A stretch of 64,000 nucleotides of DNA from Lachnospiraceae bacterium UBA3804 (GTDB lineage: Bacteria; Bacillota; Clostridia; Lachnospirales; Lachnospiraceae): positions 419,921 to 483,920 of the forward strand of contig DFEK01000001.1 of the NCBI GenBank assembly GCA_002368665.1. Direction: 5' to 3'. The notes under the pieces were generated by a model. That model was not told the DNA's origin, made no database searches, and saw only the letters and a list, made by a program, of their open reading frames with translations. Shown here piece by piece: positions 1 through 8,056 of the stretch. Position 1 is the first letter of the stretch, and each line of letters opens with the position of its first letter. The position numbers and the translations under genes were made by a program.

Positions 1-523
1 AATCATAGCTCTGCATGATCATGTAATTGAACTCAAGGAAGGTAAGACCGCGTTCCATACGCTGTTTATAGCACTCCGCACGAAGCATGTTGTTAACGGA
101 GAAGCATGCGCCGACTTCACGAAGAAGTTCCACATAATTCAAATTCAAAAGCCAGTCCGCATTGTTTACCATCAGAGCCTTATTATCGCTGAAATCGATA
201 AATTTGCTCATCTGAACCTTAAAGCAGTCAATATTATGCTGGATATCTTCTTTAGTCAGCATTTTACGCATATCGGTTTTACCGGAAGGATCTCCGATCA
301 TGCCGGTTCCGCCACCGAGTAAGGCAATCGGTTTATTACCGGCCATCTGAAGTCTTTTCATTAAGCAAAGTGCCATGAAATGTCCTACATGGAGGCTGTC
401 GGCCGTAGGGTCAAAACCGATATAGAACGTTGCTTTTCCGTTATTGATCAGTTCCTTGATCTCTTCCTCATCTGTAAGCTGTGCAAGAAGTCCTCTTGCC
501 TGTAATTCATCATAAATCGTCAT
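1..523 (-). CDS. tyrS: Tyrosyl-tRNA synthetase, N-terminal part (cut by window edge)
   Basis: Charges tRNA-Tyr with tyrosine in the cytosol. Reading the minus strand from the ATG at 521-523 gives an uninterrupted frame to the window edge, about 174 codons. It shows the class I TyrRS signatures: a Tyr-binding segment YIGFDPTADSLHVGH with the HIGH-like motif (HVGH), then GGGTGMIGDPSGK. The start is preceded by AAAGGAGAATAAAA, a good ribosome binding site. The C-terminal half, with the KMSKS loop and S4-like domain, lies outside the window. It follows yraN in the same direction after an 88-base gap. That gap is too short for a T-box leader, unlike pheST in this window. Confidence 0.95.
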   Translation of the reverse strand, partial: MTIYDELQARGLLAQLTDEEEIKELINNGKATFYIGFDPTADSLHVGHFMALCLMKRLQMAGNKPIALLGGGTGMIGDPSGKTDMRKMLTKEDIQHNIDCFKVQMSKFIDFSDNKALMVNNADWLLNLNYVELLREVGACFSVNNMLRAECYKQRMERGLTFLEFNYMIMQSYD

Positions 524-611
524 TTTTATTCTCCTTTTATTCTACTAATTTTCCGCTTGTCCAAACGAATGATCCGATCACCGATTACGGCCTTATAAAG
601 AATCTCCTTTA

Positions 612-977
612 TCAGCAATAACTGAATGCATTTTGAATCCAGTGGATTTTATCTTCATTAATTGCTATCACGTCAAATCGTAAGTCGGCGAAATCGGATA
701 TGCCGTGCATTACCCTGTAATAATCCGCGACTTTACAGATCGTACTTCTTTTGGAAGGCGTAACGGCTTCTTCTGCAAATCCGGCCTTTGACGACGAACG
801 GTATTTGACCTCGAAGAAAACCAGTGTATCCCCGTCATATCCGATCAGATCAATCTCGCCGAACCGTCCCCTGAAGGAGCGTTCCACAATACGGACGCCG
901 TACTCTTCAAGATATCGGGCGGCTTTATCTTCATATGCCGTACCTAAAGTTCTTTTATTCTTACCACTTTCACTCAT
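612..977 (-). CDS. YraN family (UPF0102) nuclease-fold protein
   Basis: A 121-residue protein of the YraN/UPF0102 family, a small restriction-endonuclease-like fold whose biological role is poorly defined. Visible family marks are the N-terminal G-x-x-x-E-x-x-A-x-x-[YF]-L pattern, the GEIDLIGYD segment and the VFFEVKYRSS segment; the D and the E-x-K pair correspond to the PD-(D/E)xK-type catalytic residues. Its ATG overlaps the stop of rnhB by four bases (ATGA), so the two are translationally coupled, an arrangement often seen in Firmicutes. Length is normal for the family. Function as a nuclease is inferred from the fold, not shown here. Confidence 0.85.
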   Translation of the reverse strand: MSESGKNKRTLGTAYEDKAARYLEEYGVRIVERSFRGRFGEIDLIGYDGDTLVFFEVKYRSSSKAGFAEEAVTPSKRSTICKVADYYRVMHGISDFADLRFDVIAINEDKIHWIQNAFSYC

Positions 978-1738
978 AGAAAATTTTTGATGAATGTTCT
1001 TCTGTGTATTTCACAGGGTCCGTATTTTTTGATGGCTTCGATATGGGCTGCGGAACCGTATCCTTTATTGGATGCAAATCCGTACTCCGGATATTTTTTA
1101 TCATATTCATCCATCAGTCTGTCCCTGGTCACTTTGGCCACGATACTCGCAGCTGCAATGGATATACTCTTTGCATCACCCTTAATAATCGGAACCTGTT
1201 TAAAATTCAGGCCCGGAATCGTTACCGCATCGTTTAAAAGAAGCGTAGGCTGCGGATTTAACTTAGAAACCGCATCACGCATGGATTCGTACGTTGCCTG
1301 CAGGATATTGATTTCATCAATCCGCTCGGGCGAACGGAAACCGATTCCGACGCTGACAGCCTTCTTAAGAATGATATCATATAACTCTTCCCTTTTGGCC
1401 GCCGTTAATTTCTTGGAATCGTTCAGATACAGGATATCGCAGTCTTTGGGAAGAATCACCGCAGCCGCATATACGGGACCGGCTAAAGGGCCTCGTCCGA
1501 CTTCATCGATTCCGCAGATGAATTCATAATCCGAATACTGTTTTTCGTACTTTTTCATCTCTTCCGTGCGGGCAAATTCCGCCATGAGAGTTTCTTTTTG
1601 CTTGGACGCCTTACAAACCAGTTTTACCACGCTGTCTCGGTTATCTGCCGCGTACTTTGCGATAAAAGCATCAAATCCGTTTAAATCACGGATTTCTTTC
1701 AATTCTTTTGTAATCGCCGAAACGGTTATTTCACTCAT
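974..1738 (-). CDS. rnhB: Ribonuclease HII
   Basis: Cleaves the RNA strand of RNA-DNA hybrids and removes single ribonucleotides from DNA. The 254-residue protein has an N-terminal extension of about 70 residues, as in Firmicutes RNase HII, followed by the catalytic domain beginning CGIDEVGRGPLAGPV, which carries the first Asp-Glu pair. The DSKKL, AKVTRDR and GYG motifs follow. The start ATG overlaps the stop of the upstream signal peptidase gene by four bases. The downstream yraN is coupled in the same way. It is part of the rplS-lepB-rbgA-lepB-rnhB-yraN run. Confidence 0.95.
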   Translation of the reverse strand: MSEITVSAITKELKEIRDLNGFDAFIAKYAADNRDSVVKLVCKASKQKETLMAEFARTEEMKKYEKQYSDYEFICGIDEVGRGPLAGPVYAAAVILPKDCDILYLNDSKKLTAAKREELYDIILKKAVSVGIGFRSPERIDEINILQATYESMRDAVSKLNPQPTLLLNDAVTIPGLNFKQVPIIKGDAKSISIAAASIVAKVTRDRLMDEYDKKYPEYGFASNKGYGSAAHIEAIKKYGPCEIHRRTFIKNFL

Positions 1739-2370
1739 TCTTTATCCTTATCCTTGGCATGCGGAATTACGCCGAAATCTTTGAACGGAAAGACGCGGAT
1801 CCAGATTTTGCCGATGAAATCTTTCTTCTTAACATTTCCGACCATATAATCTCTTGAATCCGAGGAATCGTTCCTGTTATCTCCCATTACAAAGTATTCG
1901 TCATCTCCCAATGTGATCGGTTCGGACGCCCTTCCGGGATCCAGGATGACTTCTTTGCCGTAATCCTCGTGTAAAATCTCACCGTTAATATAAATATTGC
2001 CTTCGTGGTCAATCTGGATCGTCTCACCCGGAAGTCCGATGATTCGTTTGATATAATACGTTCTTTTCTTGTGCTGATACGGGAAAACAACGATATCATA
2101 ACGTTTCGGATCCGAGAATTTATAGGTAATCTTATTGACGATCAGATTGTCGCCGTTTGACAAAGTCGGGTTCATGGAAGAACCTTCCACAACCGTACGC
2201 TGGGCAACAAAAATAACGATCAGGACGGATACGGCAAATACGATCAGAAAATAGATCAACATGTCACGGATCTCTTTTTTGACCGCCTGCTTTTTCTCTT
2301 CCGGAGTCAGGTTCTCTTCATCCTTATCCTTCTTGTCATTCGATTTTTTCTTGGTGTTTTCTTGACTCAT
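1735..2370 (-). CDS. lepB: Signal peptidase I (second of two)
   Basis: Membrane serine protease that removes signal peptides from exported proteins. From the ATG at 2370 the protein is about 211 residues: a lysine/glutamate-rich cytoplasmic head, one membrane anchor at about residues 37-57, the nucleophile Ser65 in GSSMNP, the general base Lys108 in YYIKRIIGLPG, and the GDNRNDSSDSR box. I chose ATG 2370 over the one at 2385 because AGGAATTTCGTA sits correctly in front of it while the earlier one has no ribosome binding site. It lies 21 bases after rbgA and overlaps rnhB by four bases. All catalytic residues are present, so it should be active. Confidence 0.93.
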   Translation of the reverse strand: MSQENTKKKSNDKKDKDEENLTPEEKKQAVKKEIRDMLIYFLIVFAVSVLIVIFVAQRTVVEGSSMNPTLSNGDNLIVNKITYKFSDPKRYDIVVFPYQHKKRTYYIKRIIGLPGETIQIDHEGNIYINGEILHEDYGKEVILDPGRASEPITLGDDEYFVMGDNRNDSSDSRDYMVGNVKKKDFIGKIWIRVFPFKDFGVIPHAKDKDKE

Positions 2371-2391
2371 TACGAAATTCCTCATTTGTTG

Positions 2392-3234
2392 TTAAGGTGT
2401 TTCAAGTGAAATTCTTCCGAGTTTTCCGCTCCTGAATTCCTCCAGAAGCAGATCGGAAGCTTTCTTTAAATCCGGGACTTCATTCTTCCCCAGACATTTG
2501 CGTGCTTTGGCGATATGCTCCAAAATTCCGGCTGCATTAAGCGCTTCATCCCATTCTCCGTAACGTTTGGAAAGAATGGTTATATCTTTGGCATTCAGTT
2601 CTTCGATTAAATGAAGCGCCAGTTCTTCTTTCTGTAAAATCTCATCATTTACGGATCCGATAAAACCGATATGGATTCCGATCTTTTCATCCTCGAATTT
2701 CGGCCATAAGATTCCGGGTGTGTCGAGTAAATCGAGCTCTTTGCTGACTTTGATCCATTGTTTTCCTTTGGTAACACCCGGTTTATTGCCGACAACCGCT
2801 GCATTTCTGCCAACCAGGTTGTTAACGAATGTGGATTTGCCGACATTCGGAATTCCGACTACCATGGATTTCACGGACCGGTTTATGATTCCTCTTCTTC
2901 TGTCACGCTCAATCTTTTCTTTGCAGACCTCACGGACTTTGGAAAGAAGCGATTTGACACCGTCCTTGGATTTGGAATTGTAAAGAATACAGGCAATGCC
3001 CTGTTCTTCAAAATACGACTGCCACGCCTTATTGGTTTCGTCTTCGGACAAATCCGACTTATTTAAAAGCACCAAGCGGTACTTTCCCCCGGCCAGGCGG
3101 TCTATATCGGGATTACGGGAAGACAAAGGAATTCTGGCATCCAAAAGTTCGATGACCAGATCAATCAATTTCATATTCTCTTCCATCATCCGGACGGCTT
3201 TCGTCATATGTCCGGGATACCATTGAATATTCAT
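2392..3234 (-). CDS. rbgA: Ribosome biogenesis GTPase RbgA (YlqF)
   Basis: Circularly permuted GTPase needed for late assembly of the 50S subunit. The 280-residue protein has the motifs in permuted order: G4 (NKSD, residues 58-61), then G1 (GIPNVGKS, 127-134), G2 (GVT, about 153) and G3 (DTPG, 171-174). The N-terminal WYPGHMTKA segment is a hallmark of the YlqF family. It is sandwiched between two signal peptidase genes. In many Firmicutes the order rplS-lepB-rbgA-rnhB is conserved, so this position is expected except for the second lepB. GAGGATAGATC precedes the ATG. Confidence 0.95.
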   Translation of the reverse strand: MNIQWYPGHMTKAVRMMEENMKLIDLVIELLDARIPLSSRNPDIDRLAGGKYRLVLLNKSDLSEDETNKAWQSYFEEQGIACILYNSKSKDGVKSLLSKVREVCKEKIERDRRRGIINRSVKSMVVGIPNVGKSTFVNNLVGRNAAVVGNKPGVTKGKQWIKVSKELDLLDTPGILWPKFEDEKIGIHIGFIGSVNDEILQKEELALHLIEELNAKDITILSKRYGEWDEALNAAGILEHIAKARKCLGKNEVPDLKKASDLLLEEFRSGKLGRISLETP

Positions 3235-3237
3235 GAT

Positions 3238-3840
3238 CTATCCTCTTTTTACACTTCTTCCTTTACGGTTTTCCGACTTTTTGATATACCAGACACGACC
3301 CTGGATCTCATCACGTTTCACCGCACCGATATTACCGGAACGGGAATCTTCGGATGAATTGCGGTTATCTCCGAGTACAAAATACTCATCATCTCCCAGA
3401 ACAAATTCGCCCGCGGCAAGACCCGGATCGATAATGCCTTCATTTCCGTAGTCATGATCCAGAACTTCACCGTTTACGTATACTTTACCGTTTTCGATCT
3501 GAATCGTTTCTTTTGGCAGTCCGATAACTCTTTTGATATAAAAATGAGTCTTTTCATTTCCTTTCGGAAGAAAAGCTATAACATCTCCTCTTTTCGGAGA
3601 TGAAAAGGAATATACGATTTTATCCAGATATACCTCTTCGGAGTGATACAGAAGCGGTTCCATGCTGTTTCCGACAACGACCGTTTTACGTCCGAAGAAC
3701 CTTGCGACCGCAAAGGCTATAAAGGCACAGATCAAAATAATAAAGATATATTCTAAGATATTTCCGAATATTCCTTTTTTGATTTTGATCTTCTTACGAT
3801 AAAAATGTAAGCCTCTTTTTTTGCGGACATTGGCGGTCAT
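3238..3840 (-). CDS. lepB: Signal peptidase I (first of two)
   Basis: A second type I signal peptidase, about 200 residues from ATG 3840. A TTG six bases upstream is in frame but has no spaced ribosome binding site, whereas GAGG sits six bases before the ATG. It has a basic N-terminus, one membrane segment at about residues 29-47, nucleophile Ser59 in GNSMEP, base Lys103 in FYIKRVIGLP, and the GDNRNSSEDSR box. It is clearly paralogous to the lepB at 1735-2370 but the two are well diverged outside the motifs. A consensus-like promoter lies directly upstream (3888-3916), after the rplS terminator, so it heads the lepB-rbgA-lepB-rnhB-yraN transcript. Confidence 0.93.
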   Translation of the reverse strand: MTANVRKKRGLHFYRKKIKIKKGIFGNILEYIFIILICAFIAFAVARFFGRKTVVVGNSMEPLLYHSEEVYLDKIVYSFSSPKRGDVIAFLPKGNEKTHFYIKRVIGLPKETIQIENGKVYVNGEVLDHDYGNEGIIDPGLAAGEFVLGDDEYFVLGDNRNSSEDSRSGNIGAVKRDEIQGRVWYIKKSENRKGRSVKRG

Positions 3841-3887
3841 AATCAACCTCAGAAAACTTATTGTCTGTAAAACAAAATACCTTATCT

Positions 3888-3916
3888 ATTTTACACGAAA
3901 ATACAGATATAATCAA
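3888..3916 (-). promoter_or_regulatory. Probable sigma-A promoter of the lepB-rbgA-lepB-rnhB-yraN operon
   Basis: On the minus strand TTGATT (3911-3916) and TAAAAT (3888-3893) are separated by exactly 17 bases. The site lies between the rplS terminator and the lepB start, giving a leader of about 40 bases. Pattern match only. Confidence 0.55.
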
Positions 3917-3946
3917 TGAAAAAGGCGGGTTTTAAAACCCGCCTTT
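3917..3946 (-). terminator. Intrinsic terminator after rplS
   Basis: A perfect inverted repeat, AAAGGCGGG / CCCGCCTTT, with a TTTTAAAA-type loop is followed by TTTTTC on the minus strand, starting 14 bases after the rplS stop codon. Confidence 0.85.
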
Positions 3947-3959
3947 CATTGCCTACGGC

Positions 3960-4310
3960 TTAGCCGTTTACTTTCTCTTTAACTTTAGCCTTCTTACCGA
4001 TACGGCTTCTTATGTAGTTGAGTTTTGCTCTTCTTACTTTACCCTGACGAATTACCTCAACCTTTACTACGTTGGGGGAATGGATCGGCCAGGTCTTCTC
4101 AACGCCGACACCGTTGGATGCTTTTCTTACGGTGAAAGTCTGACGGTTGGAACCACCCTGAATCTTAAGTACGGTTCCTTCAAAAATCTGGATTCTTTCT
4201 CTGTTACCCTCTTTAATGCGGCCGTGTACTCTTACGGTATCACCAACATTAAACTGGGGCACTTCGCTCTTAAGCTGAGCAGCTTCGAGTTCTTTGATAA
4301 TTTCGCTCAT
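3960..4310 (-). CDS. rplS: 50S ribosomal protein L19
   Basis: Large-subunit protein at the 30S-50S interface. From the ATG at 4310, which is preceded by AGGAGGCAAAGAA, the product is 116 residues, the usual length. The family core is clear: FNVGDTVRVHGRIKEG, RIQIFEGTVL, RKASNGVGVEKTWPIHSP and the C-terminal RRAKLNYIR segment. An in-frame extension up to 4349 is rejected because the ribosome binding site lies inside it. The gene has its own promoter (4391-4419) and terminator (3917-3946), so it can be expressed independently of trmD upstream. Confidence 0.97.
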   Translation of the reverse strand: MSEIIKELEAAQLKSEVPQFNVGDTVRVHGRIKEGNRERIQIFEGTVLKIQGGSNRQTFTVRKASNGVGVEKTWPIHSPNVVKVEVIRQGKVRRAKLNYIRSRIGKKAKVKEKVNG

Positions 4311-4385
4311 TTCTTTGCCTCCTATTTCATCGGATGTTCTTGAAACCATTTGGTACAGCGGACCATCTCTTTACTCAATGCAACA
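4311..4385 (-). promoter_or_regulatory. Untranslated leader of rplS, possible L19 autoregulatory leader
   Basis: About 75 bases lie between the predicted start of transcription and the rplS ATG. They contain a short hairpin TGGTCCGCTGTACCA (4346-4360) close to the ribosome binding site. Firmicutes are known to carry an L19 leader RNA at this place. I cannot confirm a covariance-model match by eye. Confidence 0.4.
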
Positions 4386-4390
4386 TTGCT

Positions 4391-4419
4391 ACTTTACCAC
4401 ATTTTATTGAAAGATACAA
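4391..4419 (-). promoter_or_regulatory. Probable sigma-A promoter of rplS
   Basis: TTGTAT (4414-4419) and TAAAGT (4391-4396) on the minus strand are spaced by 17 bases, in the gap between the ABC permease stop and rplS. Confidence 0.55.
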
Positions 4420-4455
4420 GAAAAATTTATGACTTTTTCAAGATTTTTGCCAATT

Positions 4456-6522
4456 TTAGGGATTTTCTTCCCTTTTCGTCTTGGGAATCCCCGTCATAAA
4501 CAGAAATACGCCGATCGTAACAAGTACAATTCCGGCTCCCAAAAGGATAAAGATGCCCGAAACATTTAAGTTTTCTTCGCCAAGAACAGGGATTTTCTCG
4601 ATCAGTACCGGATAATAGGTCGCAATCACACTTAGCGAATTATTCAATAAATGAAACAGTACACTCGGCAATATACTACCGCTCTTATACGTCATATACG
4701 CCATGAAGCAACCCATGAACAATCCGGTGAAAAATTGCAGCAGATTCATGTGATACGCTCCGAATAACGCAGCGGATACAACGATCGCTATGATAATCTT
4801 CGTCTTATGTTTTAACGTACCGAATAAAAATCCACGAAACGCCGCTTCTTCCGCAATCGCAGGCATAAATCCGACCACAATCAGCGCAGGAACAAATCCC
4901 GCACTTAAAATCGAATCATTTAAACTCGAGGAATTCTCCACCATCGAAGGGAACGCCTTAGAAAGAAGCTGGACAATTACCTGATTGATTAAAAAGGAAC
5001 CCGCCCAGAGAACAACTGCGCCCAAAATATCTATAATCTTCGGAAGTCGCAGGGAATACAGTTTCTTCATATCGGCCTTTATATAAAGCGAATATAAAAC
5101 CGGCATTCCGAAAATCAGAAGCTGAACAACCGCAGTGCCCCAGATGCCCCATTTCAATACAAAGAAGGATCCGGAATAGATCATGACAAGGATCAGTACC
5201 GAGAAAAGAAGAAAGACATCACCATATCCGGGCATCGATCCCTTCTTCATATTGGCACGAAGTTCAAATACATGAATGCCGTTTCCGCCTTCACCGAACA
5301 ATACTTCCTCGCTCGAGAAGAAAACGCTCATTAAAATGACCATGATGATGCAGTATGCGAGGTTGGAAAACAATACAACGGCAACCAGTTTAATGTCATA
5401 ATCCAATGAAAAGACGGATTTAATCAATAACGCGATATTCGTTACAGGAATCATGGCTGTTTTAAAATTCAGTTCAACGGTCGGCAAAATACTGGCCATT
5501 GCTGCAAACATAAAGACAATCAGGATCGGCGACGTAATATTGTTGGCTTCCTTGAAACTCTTTGCGAAAATGCAAATGCAAAGGCTGACTGCCGATGCAA
5601 ACATCGAAAAGATTGGAAGACATAAAAGCAATGATATAAACGCGGGAACAAACTGCGAATATTGGAAATCCGTTAATCCGAGTCCCTGCAGATCCACGAT
5701 TTTAACCATGATCAGCATCATACCGAACATGGAAAGCAAATTTAACAATGCGGAAAAGACCGCAATCGTGGAAACAGAAAGGAATTTGGAAATCATGATC
5801 TCGCTTTTGCGTACGGGAAGCGTCATGATGGTCTCAAGCGTACCACGTTCTCTCTCACCCGCCGTGGCATCGATTGCCGGATAAATCGCTCCGGTTAAGA
5901 TCGAAATGATCAGGATAAAAGGAAGGATCATACCGATTAAGGAACCGGCGTTTTCTTCTTTCGAAGAAATACTTTCCGTTTTCATCGGAATCGGATTTAA
6001 AACGCTTTCCGAATCCGTATAGACCTTATCAAAGGCTTCTTTACGGATCTTGGAAGAATATGCGTTAAACACTTCTTTGGCATTCTGATAAGCATTGTTG
6101 GACTGCGTATTCGATGCCATGTGATAGAATGTCAGCCCGAACAATTCATCATCACTGTAAATTCCGGATGCATCACTGAGCGGATTACTTTCGATGATCA
6201 GATCGATTTTCTTGTTCATAAGTGCGTTCTTTGCCGCATCAAGTGTGAAATAATCGACCTTGTTAAAATGATACTCCAGATCATCCTTCTCATCCGTCAG
6301 AATATCATAAATATCCATGGACACTTCGCTTTCCACGATTCCGACCGTATAGGTTCGTTCCACGGAATCCGTAGCAAGGCCTTTCATGATAAGTAAGGAC
6401 AATAACATCATGGCCGGATACAGAAGAATCGGAACCAGAATCATGACGATGACGGTCTTTTTATCACGAAGAAGATCCAGGATTTCTTTTTTGTAGAGGG
6501 TAAAGGCAATTTTCGTTCTCAT
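4456..6522 (-). CDS. ABC-2 type permease fused to a CPBP intramembrane protease
   Basis: A 688-residue polytopic membrane protein with two parts. Residues 1 to about 410 form an ABC-2/NatB-type exporter permease: an N-terminal membrane segment, a large extracytoplasmic loop, then five or six segments with the ATAGERERGTLE coupling-helix motif. The C-terminal part is a CPBP (CAAX/Rce1-like) protease domain with EEAAFRG (558-564), the His of FGAYH (591) and HLLNN (624-628), the three metal-binding/catalytic motifs of the family. The ATG has a strong AGGAGG site. It overlaps the stop of its ATPase gene by four bases. Substrate is unknown. NatAB-type sodium or peptide/antibiotic export is possible, and the protease domain could process a substrate or immunity peptide. 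Confidence 0.88.
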   Translation of the reverse strand: MRTKIAFTLYKKEILDLLRDKKTVIVMILVPILLYPAMMLLSLLIMKGLATDSVERTYTVGIVESEVSMDIYDILTDEKDDLEYHFNKVDYFTLDAAKNALMNKKIDLIIESNPLSDASGIYSDDELFGLTFYHMASNTQSNNAYQNAKEVFNAYSSKIRKEAFDKVYTDSESVLNPIPMKTESISSKEENAGSLIGMILPFILIISILTGAIYPAIDATAGERERGTLETIMTLPVRKSEIMISKFLSVSTIAVFSALLNLLSMFGMMLIMVKIVDLQGLGLTDFQYSQFVPAFISLLLCLPIFSMFASAVSLCICIFAKSFKEANNITSPILIVFMFAAMASILPTVELNFKTAMIPVTNIALLIKSVFSLDYDIKLVAVVLFSNLAYCIIMVILMSVFFSSEEVLFGEGGNGIHVFELRANMKKGSMPGYGDVFLLFSVLILVMIYSGSFFVLKWGIWGTAVVQLLIFGMPVLYSLYIKADMKKLYSLRLPKIIDILGAVVLWAGSFLINQVIVQLLSKAFPSMVENSSSLNDSILSAGFVPALIVVGFMPAIAEEAAFRGFLFGTLKHKTKIIIAIVVSAALFGAYHMNLLQFFTGLFMGCFMAYMTYKSGSILPSVLFHLLNNSLSVIATYYPVLIEKIPVLGEENLNVSGIFILLGAGIVLVTIGVFLFMTGIPKTKREENP

Positions 6523-7331
6523 CCTTTTTCCTCCTCATCATATGTCGTCAGATCGCGGATCAGGGACTTAAACGTATCCCTGAGATTATCGGTCTCCGTG
6601 ATCTCCATCAGTTGTTTCGGTGTTCCGTAGGCAATCCTGCGTCCCTGATACATCATAAGAATCCGGTCGCAAAGGTACTGTGCCTCTTCCATATAATGCG
6701 TGGAATACAGAACCGTTTTGCCGGCTTTTTTCTCTTCTTTCATGAAATTTACAATGGTTTCGGAAGATAAAATATCAAGGCCGAGAGTCGGCTCGTCGAA
6801 AATATAGATATCCGGTTTGTGGATTAAACATCTGGAGATACTTGCTCTCTGACGCTGTCCGGTAGACAGTTTCTCAATTCTTTGGTTGCAAAACTCTTCC
6901 ATCTCCAGAATAGAGAAGACTTCTTTGGCTCTGGCCTCACATTCTTCTTTGGAAATGCCGTAGATCTCGCCGAAAAGCATAAACATCTCCTTTGCGGAAA
7001 GTCTTCCGTAAAGGGATGTATTATTCGATAAATAACCGATATTGCGTTTGATGGAAACATCGTCGGTTAAGATATTACCGTCCTTATCATAGATTTTGAT
7101 CTCTCCTTCGGTCGGAGTCATAAGCTTTCCGAGCATACGAAGAAGGGTTGTTTTACCGGCTCCGTTCGGTCCCAGGATGCCTAGGATTTCGCCGCTTTTA
7201 GCCGAAAAATTGATGTCATTGACCGCATAAAAAGACTCCTTGGTCGCACGGGTAGCGAACAAGCCTTTTTTCTTATCTTCGTCCTTAACCGGACGGATAA
7301 ATTCTTTTTTCAGATGAACGGCTTCAATCAT
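6519..7331 (-). CDS. ABC transporter ATPase (NatA-like)
   Basis: ATP-binding subunit, 270 residues, for the permease-CPBP fusion encoded next. Walker A GPNGAGKTT is at residues 54-62, the Q-loop region follows, the signature LSTGQRQR is near residue 165 and Walker B IYIFDEP shortly after, with the switch His in YSTHYMEEA. A charged insertion (about residues 14-32) sits before the first strand, as in NatA/ABC-2 ATPases. Its ATG overlaps the trmD stop, and its stop overlaps the permease start, each by four bases, so trmD, ATPase and permease are translationally chained even though the transporter is not part of the conserved trmD operon core. Confidence 0.93.
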   Translation of the reverse strand: MIEAVHLKKEFIRPVKDEDKKKGLFATRATKESFYAVNDINFSAKSGEILGILGPNGAGKTTLLRMLGKLMTPTEGEIKIYDKDGNILTDDVSIKRNIGYLSNNTSLYGRLSAKEMFMLFGEIYGISKEECEARAKEVFSILEMEEFCNQRIEKLSTGQRQRASISRCLIHKPDIYIFDEPTLGLDILSSETIVNFMKEEKKAGKTVLYSTHYMEEAQYLCDRILMMYQGRRIAYGTPKQLMEITETDNLRDTFKSLIRDLTTYDEEEKG

Positions 7332-8056
7332 GATTTATGTTTTTTCTTCGGCTGTGCCGGATGAGTTAATACGTATTCTTCATAAAGGTCGGGGCGTTTG
7401 TTCTTTGTATTCTCAAGCGCCTTTTCCTTACGCCAGGTTTCAATGTTTTTGTGATGACCACTTAGCAGAACTTCGGGAACCAATTCACCGTCCCAGTTCT
7501 CCGGACGCGTATACTGCGGATATTCCAAAAGCCCTTCCGAAAACGATTCATCCACAGCGGAATCGTCGTTATTCAAAACTCCCGGAACCAGTCTTGCGAT
7601 TGTATCCACCATAACCATGGCGGGCAGTTCACCTCCGGTTAAAACATAGTCTCCGATGGAAACTTCCTCCACTTCCATACGGTCCAGCACACGCTGGTCG
7701 ATGCCTTCATAATGTCCGCAAAGAAGGATTAAGGATTCTTCTTTGGAAAGTTTGGAAGCCATCTGCTGCGTAAAGGTTTTGCCCTGCGGAGAAAGATATA
7801 AAACACGGGGTTTATCGGTTTCGCATTTGTCTGCAATCGCTTTGTAACAGTCATATACGGGCTGAGCCTGCATCAGCATTCCCGCACCGCCGCCAAAAGG
7901 ATAATCATCGACTTTGCCGTGTTTATCCAGCGTATAATCACGAATGTTAACGGCTTCTATCGTAATGAGGTTTTTCTCCATTGCACGTTTGATTATGCTG
8001 TTATTCAGTCCCCCCATAACCATTTCGGGAAACAGGGTCATAATATAGAAATTCAT
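7328..8056 (-). CDS. trmD: tRNA (guanine-N1-)-methyltransferase
   Basis: Methylates G37 at N1 in tRNAs, using S-adenosylmethionine, which prevents frameshifting. The 242-residue protein has the SPOUT trefoil-knot motifs: LSPQGKTF, LLCGHYEGIDQRV, and SIGDYVLTGGELP near the middle, then the flexible linker and C-terminal domain. It overlaps rimM by four bases upstream and the ABC ATPase by four bases downstream. The order rpsP-khpA-rimM-trmD-rplS is the standard operon, here interrupted on either side by other genes. Confidence 0.97.
   Translation of the reverse strand: MNFYIMTLFPEMVMGGLNNSIIKRAMEKNLITIEAVNIRDYTLDKHGKVDDYPFGGGAGMLMQAQPVYDCYKAIADKCETDKPRVLYLSPQGKTFTQQMASKLSKEESLILLCGHYEGIDQRVLDRMEVEEVSIGDYVLTGGELPAMVMVDTIARLVPGVLNNDDSAVDESFSEGLLEYPQYTRPENWDGELVPEVLLSGHHKNIETWRKEKALENTKNKRPDLYEEYVLTHPAQPKKKHKS

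Noticed and set aside
524..611. T-box leader before tyrS
   Set aside because: The gap is only 88 bases and holds no T-box core or terminator.
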